Positions 47,786-57,689 of a stretch of 64,000 nucleotides of DNA are shown piece by piece. Numbering within the stretch: position 1 is the stretch's first letter; the number at the start of each line of letters is the position of its first letter. Made by a program: the position numbers and the translations under genes. The stretch is taken from NCBI GenBank assembly GCA_030068145.1, contig JAPJBO010000528.1:62001-126000 (forward strand), written 5' to 3'. Source of the stretch: Diplonema papillatum. Lineage: Eukaryota; Euglenozoa; Diplonemea; Diplonemida; Diplonemidae. The notes below the pieces were generated by a model. That model ran no database searches, was not told the origin of the DNA, and saw only the letters and a program-made list of their open reading frames with translations.

Positions 47786-49809
47786 TCCGGGACTTCAATC
47801 TGATAGAAGCCACAACGCAAATCGCGCGTTGTGGCGCATTCGGACCCCACGACATCGAGGTACTCCGAAACGTGGCCCAGCGGTACCTGGGCCACGTAGC
47901 CCTGGCGGTTCAGCAAGTCGTTGGCCTCCTGCGTCCAGAGGATGAAACGCTGGCGCAGGCGACCTGCCTTGTCCTCCACCACCGTGAATGGCACATTGCG
48001 GAAAGTGCCCGGCGTATCGGACGGCGACGCAATGCCCATTCTGACGAGTTCAGTAGCGTGGGCGCTCAAGAGGTGACTCCTCTGCCCGCCCCCGGATGTG
48101 CTTTCATTCTGATCCCGAACGGGGGAAAACGTGGCACTCCAAACCGAGTCAAACCTAACGCGAACGTCAGGCTTCATCCTCTCCCGTAGCGACTCTGTGT
48201 CCATGGCGGGCACTTCCGCCACATGGAGGGGGGCCTCCTTCTCGGACTGAGACAACGGCAGACGCGTGTTGTGGGCACGTCTTGTGAAACTGCGGACCCG
48301 CCGGCCCACAATCTCGCTCAGAGGAGCCAGGGCACCTCCTACGTGGGGAGGTAGAGCTGTAAAACCGGAGCTTGCCACATCGAGAGGGGGGGGCAATTCG
48401 TCAGGAGGCAGCAGGTCAGCCACCCTAAACTCCGGCACCAACGGGCGAAACGATCCCTGCGGAGCCGAGACTCCCGAGATGTGGTGAACAGGCGCCGCTG
48501 CACCGGAGCTTTCAGGCCCACCTGGTGTAGCTGTTCCCCCTACAACGCCAGCTTGAGGAAGAGACCGCGAAAACGCGGTACCAACTGGTGGTAACCACCC
48601 TGGAGGTGAAGAACCACCCATGAAAAACGGTCCTTGCGGAGAACCCCAAGGACACAGAAATGGAACAATGGTTTGATTCAAACCAGACGGAGCGAATCCT
48701 GTAAAACATGACGGGTCAAACCCGCTATCCGCCCCGGGAGCCATCCCAAGGGCAGGTCCCCATTCACCTGTCGCGAAACATGTCGCCTCCCCAAAAACCT
48801 CAACCGGGCCGGGTCGTAGCGCGCCGCCCGAGCACGCCACGTGTCCCACCAGGGAACCTTCTACCGGACCGAGTCGCTGCGCATCAGGGCATGTGCTGCC
48901 CAACCCGACACTGCCGCCGTGGCAGATGTCATGCGCTGCGTAACCGCAAGTCGTCGAGCCTGCGGGGTCACGCGCTGCGTCGCTCTGCGGGTCCGAACCC
49001 GCACCGAGTCGCTGCGCAGGGGGTTCCCCTGCAATCGGGGAAGAATGGGATTCACGGGAGTCAAGCGACCGGGCGGTGCCCGGATGGTGTCCAACGAGAG
49101 ACACTCCCGCGAAGTTGATTGAATGTAGGGGATTGCCGATTGATTGGGGGGAAAGCTGCAGCGTGTCGTCTCCAACCGCATCTCCCCTCGGGGCGGTGCA
49201 CCGAGTGGGTAAGAGGGGCACCAGCCGGTCACACCGCGCCTGTACCGTGGCGGCGTGGGGGTCGAGGTAGCGGACGTGGGGGCGGGGCAACGAGCCGTTG
49301 GATGACAGGGGAGGTGAGACGGTAGTCGGCGGCATCGACTGGCGCTGATCGCGCTTGCGCCGGCGTCGGACCGCGGGGGGAATGCGCCTCTTCCGTCCGC
49401 GAACACCGCCTCCGGTACCAGAGGAACATCTGCCGTCGAATCCCCGGCGTTCTAGCCACAGCTTGGCCACCGCTCTGTCCAGGGGGTCCTCGCTCTCCAG
49501 CTGCATGTGCATCCGGAACTCTTCGCGCGAGAACCCCCCCTGCGCACAAAAGAACTCTATGCGCAGCTCGCGCAGCAGCAACTCCCCAAGCGCCTTGAAC
49601 TGCGGCCGACTGCGCCACCCTTCGAGCGACTCGGCGACAAACAGCCACTCTCTCAGGGGCGCAAATCTGCTCTCCAACGAGCACGCACAACCAGGTCCGA
49701 ACTGATGACCCGGCACAACGTACTCCACCTGCAGATCGCGCGCCACATCGGCCGCGCGCTGACCACACCCCAAATCGCGCCACGCTGCGCCCGTCTTCAG
49801 GTCCCTCAT
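47779..49809 (-). CDS. Gag-RT polyprotein fragment of a retrotransposon, 676 codons
   Basis: The frame starts at 49809 and ends where the element is cut at about 47786. The first 130 residues look like a capsid-type domain (FSREEFRMHMQLESEDPLD). A long low-complexity Pro/Gly/Ser-rich linker follows, including an Arg-rich stretch (RGRKRRIPPAVRRRRKRD). The last 110 residues are the beginning of a reverse transcriptase: LVRMGIASPSDTPGTFRNVP, the fingers segment VPFTVVEDKAGRLRQRFIL, and motif A as TTRDLRCGFYQIEVPED. The RT palm with the catalytic pair, RNase H and any integrase are missing, so it is dead. The family cannot be fixed from this piece. Confidence 0.75.
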   Translation of the reverse strand: MRDLKTGAAWRDLGCGQRAADVARDLQVEYVVPGHQFGPGCACSLESRFAPLREWLFVAESLEGWRSRPQFKALGELLLRELRIEFFCAQGGFSREEFRMHMQLESEDPLDRAVAKLWLERRGFDGRCSSGTGGGVRGRKRRIPPAVRRRRKRDQRQSMPPTTVSPPLSSNGSLPRPHVRYLDPHAATVQARCDRLVPLLPTRCTAPRGDAVGDDTLQLSPQSIGNPLHSINFAGVSLVGHHPGTARSLDSRESHSSPIAGEPPAQRLGAGSDPQSDAARDPAGSTTCGYAAHDICHGGSVGLGSTCPDAQRLGPVEGSLVGHVACSGGALRPGPVEVFGEATCFATGEWGPALGMAPGADSGFDPSCFTGFAPSGLNQTIVPFLCPWGSPQGPFFMGGSSPPGWLPPVGTAFSRSLPQAGVVGGTATPGGPESSGAAAPVHHISGVSAPQGSFRPLVPEFRVADLLPPDELPPPLDVASSGFTALPPHVGGALAPLSEIVGRRVRSFTRRAHNTRLPLSQSEKEAPLHVAEVPAMDTESLRERMKPDVRVRFDSVWSATFSPVRDQNESTSGGGQRSHLLSAHATELVRMGIASPSDTPGTFRNVPFTVVEDKAGRLRQRFILWTQEANDLLNRQGYVAQVPLGHVSEYLDVVGSECATTRDLRCGFYQIEVPED

Positions 49810-49964
49810 CTCGACATGAGCGGAAGAGGTGTGAAAACGGGTTCTTGCCTGGAGGCTAGTCGGGGGGCTCCTCGTGTGTTGTGTTGTGTGCTTTCTGCTT
49901 TGCGGAAAAAGGAATCAGTGTTGCCTTACACAAAAGAGGAAAGTAAGGCGCTTTGAAAAAATAA

Positions 49965-50150
49965 TCGGGAAGGTGTGACTGACATTCTTTGATCCTGTTG
50001 GTTCGGGCTAGTTGAGGAGTGCTACCTTTTGCCGGAATATTACTAGTTGTAGAAGCCAGCTCCACCCGAATTCTCCGGGTGTCGATTCGAGGTGGTCGTG
50101 CTCATCTAGCCATGCGTCTTGCTCCTATTCCCTCAGTAAACTGCAAAAGT
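49965..50150 (+). repeat. Dispersed repeat family F, copy 2
   Basis: Matches 32975-33150 (TGACTGACATTCTTTGATCC; CATGCGTCTTGCTCC near the right end). Confidence 0.78.
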
Positions 50151-50214
50151 ACCCGTTTCTTTAGCCTCTGGCTGGTATCAGGCGCACTGGCATCCACCAG
50201 GTGCACCAAGATGC

Positions 50215-50640
50215 GATAATGCGTTGTATTCCTTGTACGCCGGGATTGCGGAGGTCGCCATGCCCGGAAAACGTGCCCCGAGAAGCAACGTGTATGCGGA
50301 AGATGCAAACAGAAGGGCCACACTGGTCGAACATGCGACCAGGAGAGTGAAGCTTCAAGTAAATTCTGGCACTGATCCTTGCACTGCCTCTGACTCTGAC
50401 TCAAGTTGTGAAAGTACAGCTTCCAAGGAAGCAACAACAACTCAACGCAAGTGCACGAGCTGCGGCAACCCTGGTCACACCTCTAGAACGTGTGGTCGGT
50501 TTCAGGAAAGCACCAGCACAAATTCTTCCGAAGCCAGTTCTGAGGAAGCCAGCCCCACCGCGCGCACGTGCACGACGTGGCCAGCCAGGACACAACTCGA
50601 GAACTTGTGATCCTTCCACACCGCCGCCAGAAAAAAGAAA
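50215..50640 (+). pseudogene. Decayed CCHC zinc-knuckle gene fragment
   Basis: Three zinc-knuckle motifs in different frames: CGRCKQKGHTGRTC (about 50307-50348), CTSCGNPGHTSRTC (about 50453-50494) and a third ending GQPGHNSRTC (about 50577-50607) whose first Cys pair is broken by a one-base shift. A Ser-rich linker separates the first two. This C-x2-C-x4-H-x4-C type with an RTC ending is common at the C-termini of plant Mutator-like transposases and in other nucleic-acid-binding proteins. The frame changes show that it is a relic. It lies just upstream of helicase copy 2. Confidence 0.72.
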
Positions 50641-50918
50641 TTCGTCTGCTCCCGACCCCGGTGTCACAGCACGTGTTTTGGTTGTAGCACATCGCTTTTC
50701 GGGTGTAACTAGGGCATACCCTCTTCAACTCTAGCTTCTGAGGACCTCACTGTGCATGAGGAGTTTGACGGCTGTCCTTTTTCACCTGAAGAGGAAAAAT
50801 TGGGCAAGCACCGGCGACTGAAAGGTGAGAGCGGCATACCGACAACCGACAAAACTCTAGGTCTAGCCGACAGCGAGCTCCCAAAGAAAGGAACCCGACA
50901 ACCCCACCCCCCTTTAAC

Positions 50919-53900
50919 ATGGCCACCGTTCTGTACTGGGAGGGGATTCTCGCGAGCAACGCCTTCGTGGACAGCAGCCACCTCGAAGCAAAGGTGGACA
51001 AAGTGCTCGTTCAACTGCTGCGCGGTGAGTACAGGGGCGCGGATCTGGATCTCAAACGGTGCGGCAAGCAGGGAACAGAGTACCCCCTCTACTCGGCAAA
51101 GCTAAGCAAGGATGACCGGCTGCTGTTTACCACCCTGCAGCGCGGTACGAGCAGGCAGCTCCTGCTGTTAGAATGCGTGGAGAACCACGACTACCAGAAG
51201 GCACGCTTCATGAAGCACGGCGTTCTCAAGGCTTACATGGCGCACGGCACAGAGTGGGAGGCTGTCAACCAGCCAGTAGTCGCCCCATCTCCATCATTGA
51301 CACGGTACTCCCTGGAGAAGGTGTGGTCCGTCCTCGGCGGGATTCTCTCCTTCACGGACCTGCAGGAGAGCGTGCTCAAGATGCCCACACCGCTGCTCAT
51401 TCTCGGCGCTGCCGGGACGGGCAAGACCTGCATCGCGCAGGCCTTGCTTTGCAAGGCTGCCATGCACGGGTGTACGTCGGTCCTGTACGTGGCGCAATCA
51501 AGGGCTTTGGTTCAAGTGGTGTCCGACAGTTTGACGGCGGACCCGGGGGTGGAAGTCGACGTCTTGACGTACTCCCAGCTCGCGCAGAGCACCCTGCGCG
51601 AGGTCGGATTCGAGGTTTTGTGCGAATGGCTGTCGGAGGATCCCGTGGGGCAGACCGCGTACGACAAGCTCTCCGGGAAAAACGAGGCGTTCGACGCGGT
51701 CGCCGGCCGGATCTACGAAGAGCTCCGTATATACTCCGGCTGTCGCGACGCGGAGGAGTACGGCGCCCTAGGGGTCCGGCAGAGGCTGCTGCAGGAGGAG
51801 CGGGCGGGGTTCGTCCCCGGTGTGTACCGGCAGTACCAAGAGTACCTCGCCGAGCGGTGGCGGGTGGACCTCGGGTTCGCCGAGGTGCCGCTGGCGGCGT
51901 ACGACCTGGTCGTGGTCGACGAGGGACAGGACTTCTCGCGCCTGCAGCTGAAGCAGCTCCACGCCGCCGCGCGCAACCGCTCCCTCGTGGTGTGCATGGA
52001 CCCGCAGCAAAGCATCCACGACGCTATATCCAGCAAGGACTACCTCACGGCGCTGTGCGGGCCGCACGATCCCCCGCTTTCAGTGGTCACCCTGCCGGAA
52101 ACCTTCCGCACGCCGCTCTCCGTCATCCCCGTTGTGAACCGTGTATTAGACCTCCGCCGCGTGCTGATCGGGGGGATCTCTCACAAAGACGAGTACCTGG
52201 AGGTCCACCCATCGAAGTTCACCACGGAACAGATGGGCAAAGGCGAGGTGCACTGGATCTCTCCGACCGAGGAGGCGGGCATGCGAGGGCTGCGCGACGC
52301 CTGCGGCCGCTTCGCGACGTTCGTGGTGGTGGTGCCGTCGCAGGAGCACGTCGATTCCGCGGTCGACATGTTCGACACCCCGTTGGTATTGACCGCAGCC
52401 CAGGCGAAGGGCCTCGAGTATGAACACGTTGTGGCGGTCGGCCCGTTCCCCGAAGGCGACCCGATCCTCGCCCAGGCGGAGCGAAAGTGCCCCAAGACGC
52501 GCTCCAGCGCAGTCTCGCAGAACCACCGCACGAAGGACAAGTCGCAGACGCAGGACCTGGCGTTCCTGCCGCCGTTGAACAGAGTGTTCGTCACTTTCAC
52601 GAGAACGTCGAACTCACTCTACATCGTGCAGAACCCGGCGGTCTACCCCAACTTGGTGGGGTACATCAAAAGGGCGGAAGACGCGGCACCCACCGTGACA
52701 GTGCCCGCCGTGCCGGACAGCTCTGTGACAGACTGGGAGAAGGAGATGCAGCGGCAGCAGAAGCGCGGGAATGTTGATGTCGCGCGCACCATCCAGAACC
52801 GGCAGATCGACCCGGAACGGTTCCGGCTCGAGGGGAACGAGCACTTCAAGAAGGGCGAGTACGACCTCGCTGTGCGGGTCTACCGGGCGGCGCTGGAGGG
52901 GCGCAGGACCGCGAAGGTGCTCTGCAACCTGGCCGCGGCGCAGCTGAAGCTGCACGACCTGGACGGGAGCATCGAAAGCTGCAGGGGTTCCGTCGCGGCG
53001 GACCCGACCTTCGGCAAGGCGTACTTCCGCCTGGCCGCGGCGCTGCGCCAGAAGGGCGGCGACCCCGACGAGCTCCTCCGTGCCGCCGTCACAGCAAAAT
53101 CGTTCTTCCCGGACGACCGCGACGTGGCCGCACTGCTGCAAAGCGTAGCGCCGGGCTGCGACGTCCTCTCGGTGTCCACGCAGGGCTACTTTACGATGAT
53201 CTGCAGCATCGGCTTGACCGAAAAGTACTACGTCGTGCTGCAACCCGGACAGTACACCATCATAGATCCCTTCACCCTGTCTTGCAACATTGTCGGGGTT
53301 GGAAACCCGACCGTGGCGACTGATTCGAAGCGGGTGTCGCACGTAGTGGACGCGACAAATGGCGTGCGTCTCCTGCTTGCAGGGGTCACGTTCCGCGGGT
53401 CTTCGCGCGAGCAAGTGTCGGCCATTTGCAGCAGCTCGCGGTCGACGGTGACGATGCTCGACTGCACCGTGCGCGGCTTCAGCGACAACGCGGTGCTGAG
53501 CATCGGGGACTGCAACGTCAAGAACTGCACGTTCCAGGACCTGCGCTTGGCGGGCATCGAAGTCCGGGACGGGGGGTCGGCCCGCGTCGTCGGGAGCACC
53601 TTCGAACGCTGCCGGCAGGGCGTGGCGGCGTACGGAGGCTTTGCGTTGTTGAAGCTCCACAGGTCGACCGTGTCCGACTGCGAACGCGAAGGGCTCCTCG
53701 TGCACGGCACGTCGAATTCCCCGGGGATGACGGAGCTCGGCTCGAACGACCACGTCGCCTACAAGGCCTTTTTGCAGGGGTGCAACAAGGGCACGAAGTC
53801 CACGGCAACGATCAGCGAGTGTCACATCCTCGGAAACCGGGGCCTGGGGGTGTCAATTGACCTCGGGGTCACCGCCAACGTGCTGAAGACGCGGATCAGC

Positions 53901-56339
53901 AACAACGGCTCGAAAGGGTTGATGCACGGCGTATTTAAATCGAAAGGGTTGATGCACGGCGTATTTAAACACGGGGTCTTGGTCAAGGGAGGCTCTACCG
54001 TGCTGCTCCACACCTGCGCGTTCTCTAAGAACGGCGACAGCGGCGTGCGTGTAGAGATCAATTACTCCGCAGTGGTCAGGATTGTTGGCTGCGTGTTTGC
54101 CGAAGAGAAGAAGAACATAGACGAGCTGGCGTTGCACCACGGACCGGAGATGCAGCTCGAGCGGCAGCTGCACAGCACCCTCGCCGAGCGCAGCGAAATC
54201 AAGGAGGTCTCCTACGCCAGGCAGCTGCCCGACGTGACAGCCAGCGCGAGCACGGCCGTCGTGGCTTCCGCCCCCAAGGACAAGGGCGCCGAGCAGGAGC
54301 GCAACCCTTTGAGGAAACCCGTCTTTTGCCCGCTGTCGGAGCCGTACATGGCCATGGGCACCACCAAGGGTGTGGAGGTCGTGAGCTGCCCAGTCGAAGG
54401 CCCGGAGTGGTGCAACGTTTTGCTGGGCGCCTGCGGCGACGTCAGGAACGTGCTCACCACAATGGCATCCGAGCACACGAAGACCGGCCGTTTCCACCTT
54501 GTGCTGAACGACGTCGAGCCGGCGATCCTCGCACGGGACCTGGTCCTCCTCAACATTATCGCCACCGGGCGCGACGCGGCCCACTGCTTATCCGTTTGGG
54601 GGAACCACTTCCTCTCCTCGGATTGCAGCAAAGCGATGCTAGGCGTCATCGGAACGCTTCTGGACGGGACCGCCCCACTCTCCGGGGACATGGACGATGT
54701 AACCAAAGAGGCGGTTCACAAAGTCCTGCGGACCTGGCTGACGTTGAAGCCCAAAGCGGGCACTCTGCAGCGAAACCTTACCGAAGAGACGTTGGACCAA
54801 GCGGTGGCGATCAGCGTCCAAGCGAGTGCCGGGGTCGACCGGAAAGTGGTCGCGCAGTACTTCAAGGACGGGTTCCTGCCCACGGGAAGCAGGGCGCAGG
54901 GCCGCTTCACGAAGAGTCCGAACGTCACGCTTTTCCCCCACGGCGGCCACTACGACATGTACCCGACGTGTTCGATCTTCCGCGCCGTGCCGTCACCCTC
55001 CATTGCCGCGATGCAGCAGACGGTTCAGGCACAGTGCGCGGCGCTGCGGAAAGCGCTGGGGGAGGACCGCCTGCGGGTGACCGTCGTGTGCGAAGACCTG
55101 CTCGCCTTTCTCGAGACGACGAACCTGCGGTTTGCGTTCGCCGACGTGTCGAACCTGAGCGACTACACCAGCCTCCCGCCGCTGTTCGCGCTGCTGCGGC
55201 GCACGGTGCGGCAGAACGCGTTCGTGACGTTCCAGAACAGCCGCGAGTCTCCGGCCGCGCTGCGCCTGCACCACGACGACGCCGGGGCGTGGGGCGAGTT
55301 CAGCGGGATCCACGAGATGAAGGAGTACGCCGCGCAGGGGCACATCAAGTTCATGTCCGCAGAGCTCCGCGGTGTGGGCCTCAACGCCTACAGCGGCCTT
55401 GCCGAGTGCTTGGAGCTAGCCGCCCACTTCGACCTGGCTCCGCCCGTCAAAGGTAGGTTCTTCCCGAAGAGCTCGGTCAACCTCCTCCTCCGCATGCTCC
55501 ACGCGTGCTGCGCCGGCGACAAGCGTCTCTACCTCTCCGTCGGCAAGCGCTTCGTCCACGACGCCCGCGTCGCGCGGTTCCGGCCCCAGCTCGAGAGCTA
55601 TCTCCTGGGCAGCGTGGCGGCGGCGCCCCGGTCGACCGTTGAGCTCGGTCTGATCATGGAAGGCACGTTCTCCGGCGTGCTGCGCAACATCTTGTGTCCC
55701 CTGCCGAAAGCGATGGTGGCGCTCCTGAGCCGGGAACCGCTGGCGGACGGGCCGGAACTCAGCGACGCCGACCTGGCCGGCGTGCAGTACATCTTCGACT
55801 CGTTCACGCACGACGCGTTCGAGGGCCGCCTGAAGCTGAAGATGGAAAGCAGCGACGTCTCCGCGCTCGGCGAGTTGTTCGTTACCCTCTGCGGGGTTGA
55901 AGAGCAGCTCGGGTCGCAGTCCACGGGGACCAGCAACGACCGACACCATTTGCGGTTACCAGGGAAGATTGCAGGCATTACGCGGCTGTCGGGCAGCCAC
56001 CGACTCTACGACTTCTACGCCACCGACGGCGGGGCGAACCCGGCTGTGCCCGTTGCGCACACGCACGCTGCAGTCGTGCCGGACTCTTGGAGCACTCTCG
56101 CGACAACGACGGGGGAGAAATACGTGTCGGCTGCCGTGAGCGTCCCGCAGTCGGCGGCGGAGGAGACCCTCACTGTGACTGCCGAGGCTCACGACGTTGT
56201 CGTGCTCCGAGCCTCGGAAGAGGTCTACCGGTTCGATGTGCCCCATGCACTGGTTGCTGGGAAGTGCAAGGTGAGGTTGTGCCACCACCTGAGGGTGCTC
56301 TCCGTGCTGGCGCCACTGGCTCTGCCGACTGTCCCCTGA
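50919..56339 (+). CDS. UvrD-like helicase fused to TPR, beta-helix and DUF4470-like domains, 1806 residues
   Basis: A single uninterrupted exon starts at ATG 50919 (AACATGG). Residues 1-110 form a small domain (YSAKLSKDDRLLF, ENHDYQKA) resembling the segment before the helicase in TRANK1-like proteins. SF1 helicase motifs follow: Walker A GAAGTGKT (163-170), Walker B VVVDEGQD (331-338), motif III CMDPQQS, motif IV LPETFRTPLSV, motif V TAAQAKGLEYEHV (492-504) and motif VI VFVTFTRTSNSLYI. TPR repeats cover about 633-735, and a right-handed beta-helix with short N/C/G-rich rungs covers about 750-1065. A C-terminal region opens with VLLGACGDVRNVLTTM and LNDVEPAILARDLVLLN, typical of DUF4470 (also found in the DNAAF3 and MYND-protein group). 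The combination suggests a nucleic-acid motor on a scaffold; the function is unknown. A 30-bp tandem duplication (SKGLMHGVFK twice) is at 53910-53969. Confidence 0.88.
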   Translation: MATVLYWEGILASNAFVDSSHLEAKVDKVLVQLLRGEYRGADLDLKRCGKQGTEYPLYSAKLSKDDRLLFTTLQRGTSRQLLLLECVENHDYQKARFMKHGVLKAYMAHGTEWEAVNQPVVAPSPSLTRYSLEKVWSVLGGILSFTDLQESVLKMPTPLLILGAAGTGKTCIAQALLCKAAMHGCTSVLYVAQSRALVQVVSDSLTADPGVEVDVLTYSQLAQSTLREVGFEVLCEWLSEDPVGQTAYDKLSGKNEAFDAVAGRIYEELRIYSGCRDAEEYGALGVRQRLLQEERAGFVPGVYRQYQEYLAERWRVDLGFAEVPLAAYDLVVVDEGQDFSRLQLKQLHAAARNRSLVVCMDPQQSIHDAISSKDYLTALCGPHDPPLSVVTLPETFRTPLSVIPVVNRVLDLRRVLIGGISHKDEYLEVHPSKFTTEQMGKGEVHWISPTEEAGMRGLRDACGRFATFVVVVPSQEHVDSAVDMFDTPLVLTAAQAKGLEYEHVVAVGPFPEGDPILAQAERKCPKTRSSAVSQNHRTKDKSQTQDLAFLPPLNRVFVTFTRTSNSLYIVQNPAVYPNLVGYIKRAEDAAPTVTVPAVPDSSVTDWEKEMQRQQKRGNVDVARTIQNRQIDPERFRLEGNEHFKKGEYDLAVRVYRAALEGRRTAKVLCNLAAAQLKLHDLDGSIESCRGSVAADPTFGKAYFRLAAALRQKGGDPDELLRAAVTAKSFFPDDRDVAALLQSVAPGCDVLSVSTQGYFTMICSIGLTEKYYVVLQPGQYTIIDPFTLSCNIVGVGNPTVATDSKRVSHVVDATNGVRLLLAGVTFRGSSREQVSAICSSSRSTVTMLDCTVRGFSDNAVLSIGDCNVKNCTFQDLRLAGIEVRDGGSARVVGSTFERCRQGVAAYGGFALLKLHRSTVSDCEREGLLVHGTSNSPGMTELGSNDHVAYKAFLQGCNKGTKSTATISECHILGNRGLGVSIDLGVTANVLKTRISNNGSKGLMHGVFKSKGLMHGVFKHGVLVKGGSTVLLHTCAFSKNGDSGVRVEINYSAVVRIVGCVFAEEKKNIDELALHHGPEMQLERQLHSTLAERSEIKEVSYARQLPDVTASASTAVVASAPKDKGAEQERNPLRKPVFCPLSEPYMAMGTTKGVEVVSCPVEGPEWCNVLLGACGDVRNVLTTMASEHTKTGRFHLVLNDVEPAILARDLVLLNIIATGRDAAHCLSVWGNHFLSSDCSKAMLGVIGTLLDGTAPLSGDMDDVTKEAVHKVLRTWLTLKPKAGTLQRNLTEETLDQAVAISVQASAGVDRKVVAQYFKDGFLPTGSRAQGRFTKSPNVTLFPHGGHYDMYPTCSIFRAVPSPSIAAMQQTVQAQCAALRKALGEDRLRVTVVCEDLLAFLETTNLRFAFADVSNLSDYTSLPPLFALLRRTVRQNAFVTFQNSRESPAALRLHHDDAGAWGEFSGIHEMKEYAAQGHIKFMSAELRGVGLNAYSGLAECLELAAHFDLAPPVKGRFFPKSSVNLLLRMLHACCAGDKRLYLSVGKRFVHDARVARFRPQLESYLLGSVAAAPRSTVELGLIMEGTFSGVLRNILCPLPKAMVALLSREPLADGPELSDADLAGVQYIFDSFTHDAFEGRLKLKMESSDVSALGELFVTLCGVEEQLGSQSTGTSNDRHHLRLPGKIAGITRLSGSHRLYDFYATDGGANPAVPVAHTHAAVVPDSWSTLATTTGEKYVSAAVSVPQSAAEETLTVTAEAHDVVVLRASEEVYRFDVPHALVAGKCKVRLCHHLRVLSVLAPLALPTVP

Positions 56340-56548
56340 AAGAACCGAACCCCCATACGACCTTCGAAAGAGAAGCGGTCAATAAACTTCACTCAAACAA
56401 ACGGAAGAAGATTGGAACTCATAACGTACTCAAATAACATGAAACAATACGTCGCAGAAAGCATGCTCGTCATGCCGCAAAGCACGGCTGACAAGCAAGA
56501 CCCAAGCCCAAGCCAGATAGGGCCGAAGGGCCGAAAGTCGGGCGTTTT
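56340..56548. other. 3' flank of the helicase-fusion gene
   Basis: Likely 3' UTR. The word AATAAA occurs at about 56380 (GTCAATAAACTTC), a possible polyadenylation signal. Confidence 0.4.
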
Positions 56549-57292
56549 ATGAATATTTCTCAGTCAGTTTTTGACAAAGCCGTACTCAAATGCCTGGGGG
56601 GAAGCGGGCGGCCGCGAAACTGGAAAGGGTTTGGGCATGCCGGCTTTCCGACCTCCAAGGGCGGCAATGGAAAGATATGCTTTGAAATCGTAAAGTCCCA
56701 ACCCCAGAACGCCACAAAAAGCGGAGGCAACCCACGAAATGTTGTGTCAATCCAGGGTCTTGCTGTACCCATGCATATTGTCACAGTCCACTGGTTGCCT
56801 GTCTTCTTCCCCAGCCAGTACAAAATCCTTCTCGGCTTCGTAGTCCACGACCTATCCCGCCAAATAAGCACATGTTCTGACGAGGCAACATTGCATGTGG
56901 CACCGGTCTCAGCTGACCAGCAGATGCTAAGGGTGCCAGCTCCACATTTGCGATCCTGGACTGTGGGCACTGGTCTCTTCAGCAAGCGACAAGTTAAACT
57001 CGCCAACCTACCAGTATTTCCTCCTTTTGGGATGTACCTGTCAGTTCCGAAGATGAGCCTGGGATGGCTTCAGGTGTTACCTAACAGCGCGCAGGTACGG
57101 CTGGGAATGGCAAACAAGAACATCCTGCCTACTCTTTTACCAATGTGCTTTGTTTCATACCCCCCACCCTTCTCCCCCTTTCACTCTAAAACAGCTGCAA
57201 AATCCACACAACCGTCGAATTACACTGGTACCAGCCGTATCCACACCCAACGTAAGAACCCCAATCCGCCTTTATTCGACCGGAAGGCTTAA
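56549..57292 (+). pseudogene. CR1/L2-like LINE reverse-transcriptase C-terminal fragment
   Basis: The frame is open for 247 codons. Its middle (about 56770-57020) reads HIVTVHWLPVFFPSQYKILL, then a spacer, then LRVPAPHLRSWTVGTGLFS and KRQVKLANLP. This order matches the end of CR1/L2/Jockey-type LINE proteins, where HWLPV, YKILL, a VP-x-R-type block and a final ALP/LP block occur in the same order. No catalytic domain is present. The N- and C-terminal parts of the frame are unrelated filler; the C-terminal part overlaps a family K repeat. It is a 5'-truncated, inactive LINE copy. Confidence 0.7.
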
Positions 57293-57578
57293 CACCGGAT
57301 CCTGAAAACTCGAAACTTTCTACGAAACAACGTCCTGCCTTCTCTTTACCGGGAACCATTTCTGCCCTTTGCTTCTCCCTCTTCCTTCACTCTGAAAAAT
57401 CGAGGGGCTGCCTTTTGCTTACTTCGAAAGAGGCTAGAGGACAGGGTCTTTTGTACGCCCGCCACTGAACCCAGCTTTCCCTGTGTTTCGTGTGGGCTGC
57501 AGCACATTTACCTCCTTTGATCTTTTGCAGCTGGCAGCCTCCTCAATTATTTCCTACAAAGCAGGCGCTTTGGCAAAA
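57260..57578. repeat. Family K (+) and family G (-) copies
   Basis: 57260-57320 is family K (TTTATTCGACCGGAAGGCTT). 57415-57578 is family G in reverse (GAACCCAGCTTTCCCTGTGT, TTTCCTACAAAGCAGGCGC). Confidence 0.8.
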
Positions 57579-57689
57579 ACAAAGTTGTCAACGGGGGAAA
57601 AAAACAATACGCCCTGCTTACCCTTTACCGAAAAACAAGTATGCTTCGCTTCTTCCTTCGCCTTTCACGGTGGCTTCCTTCGAGGTGGG

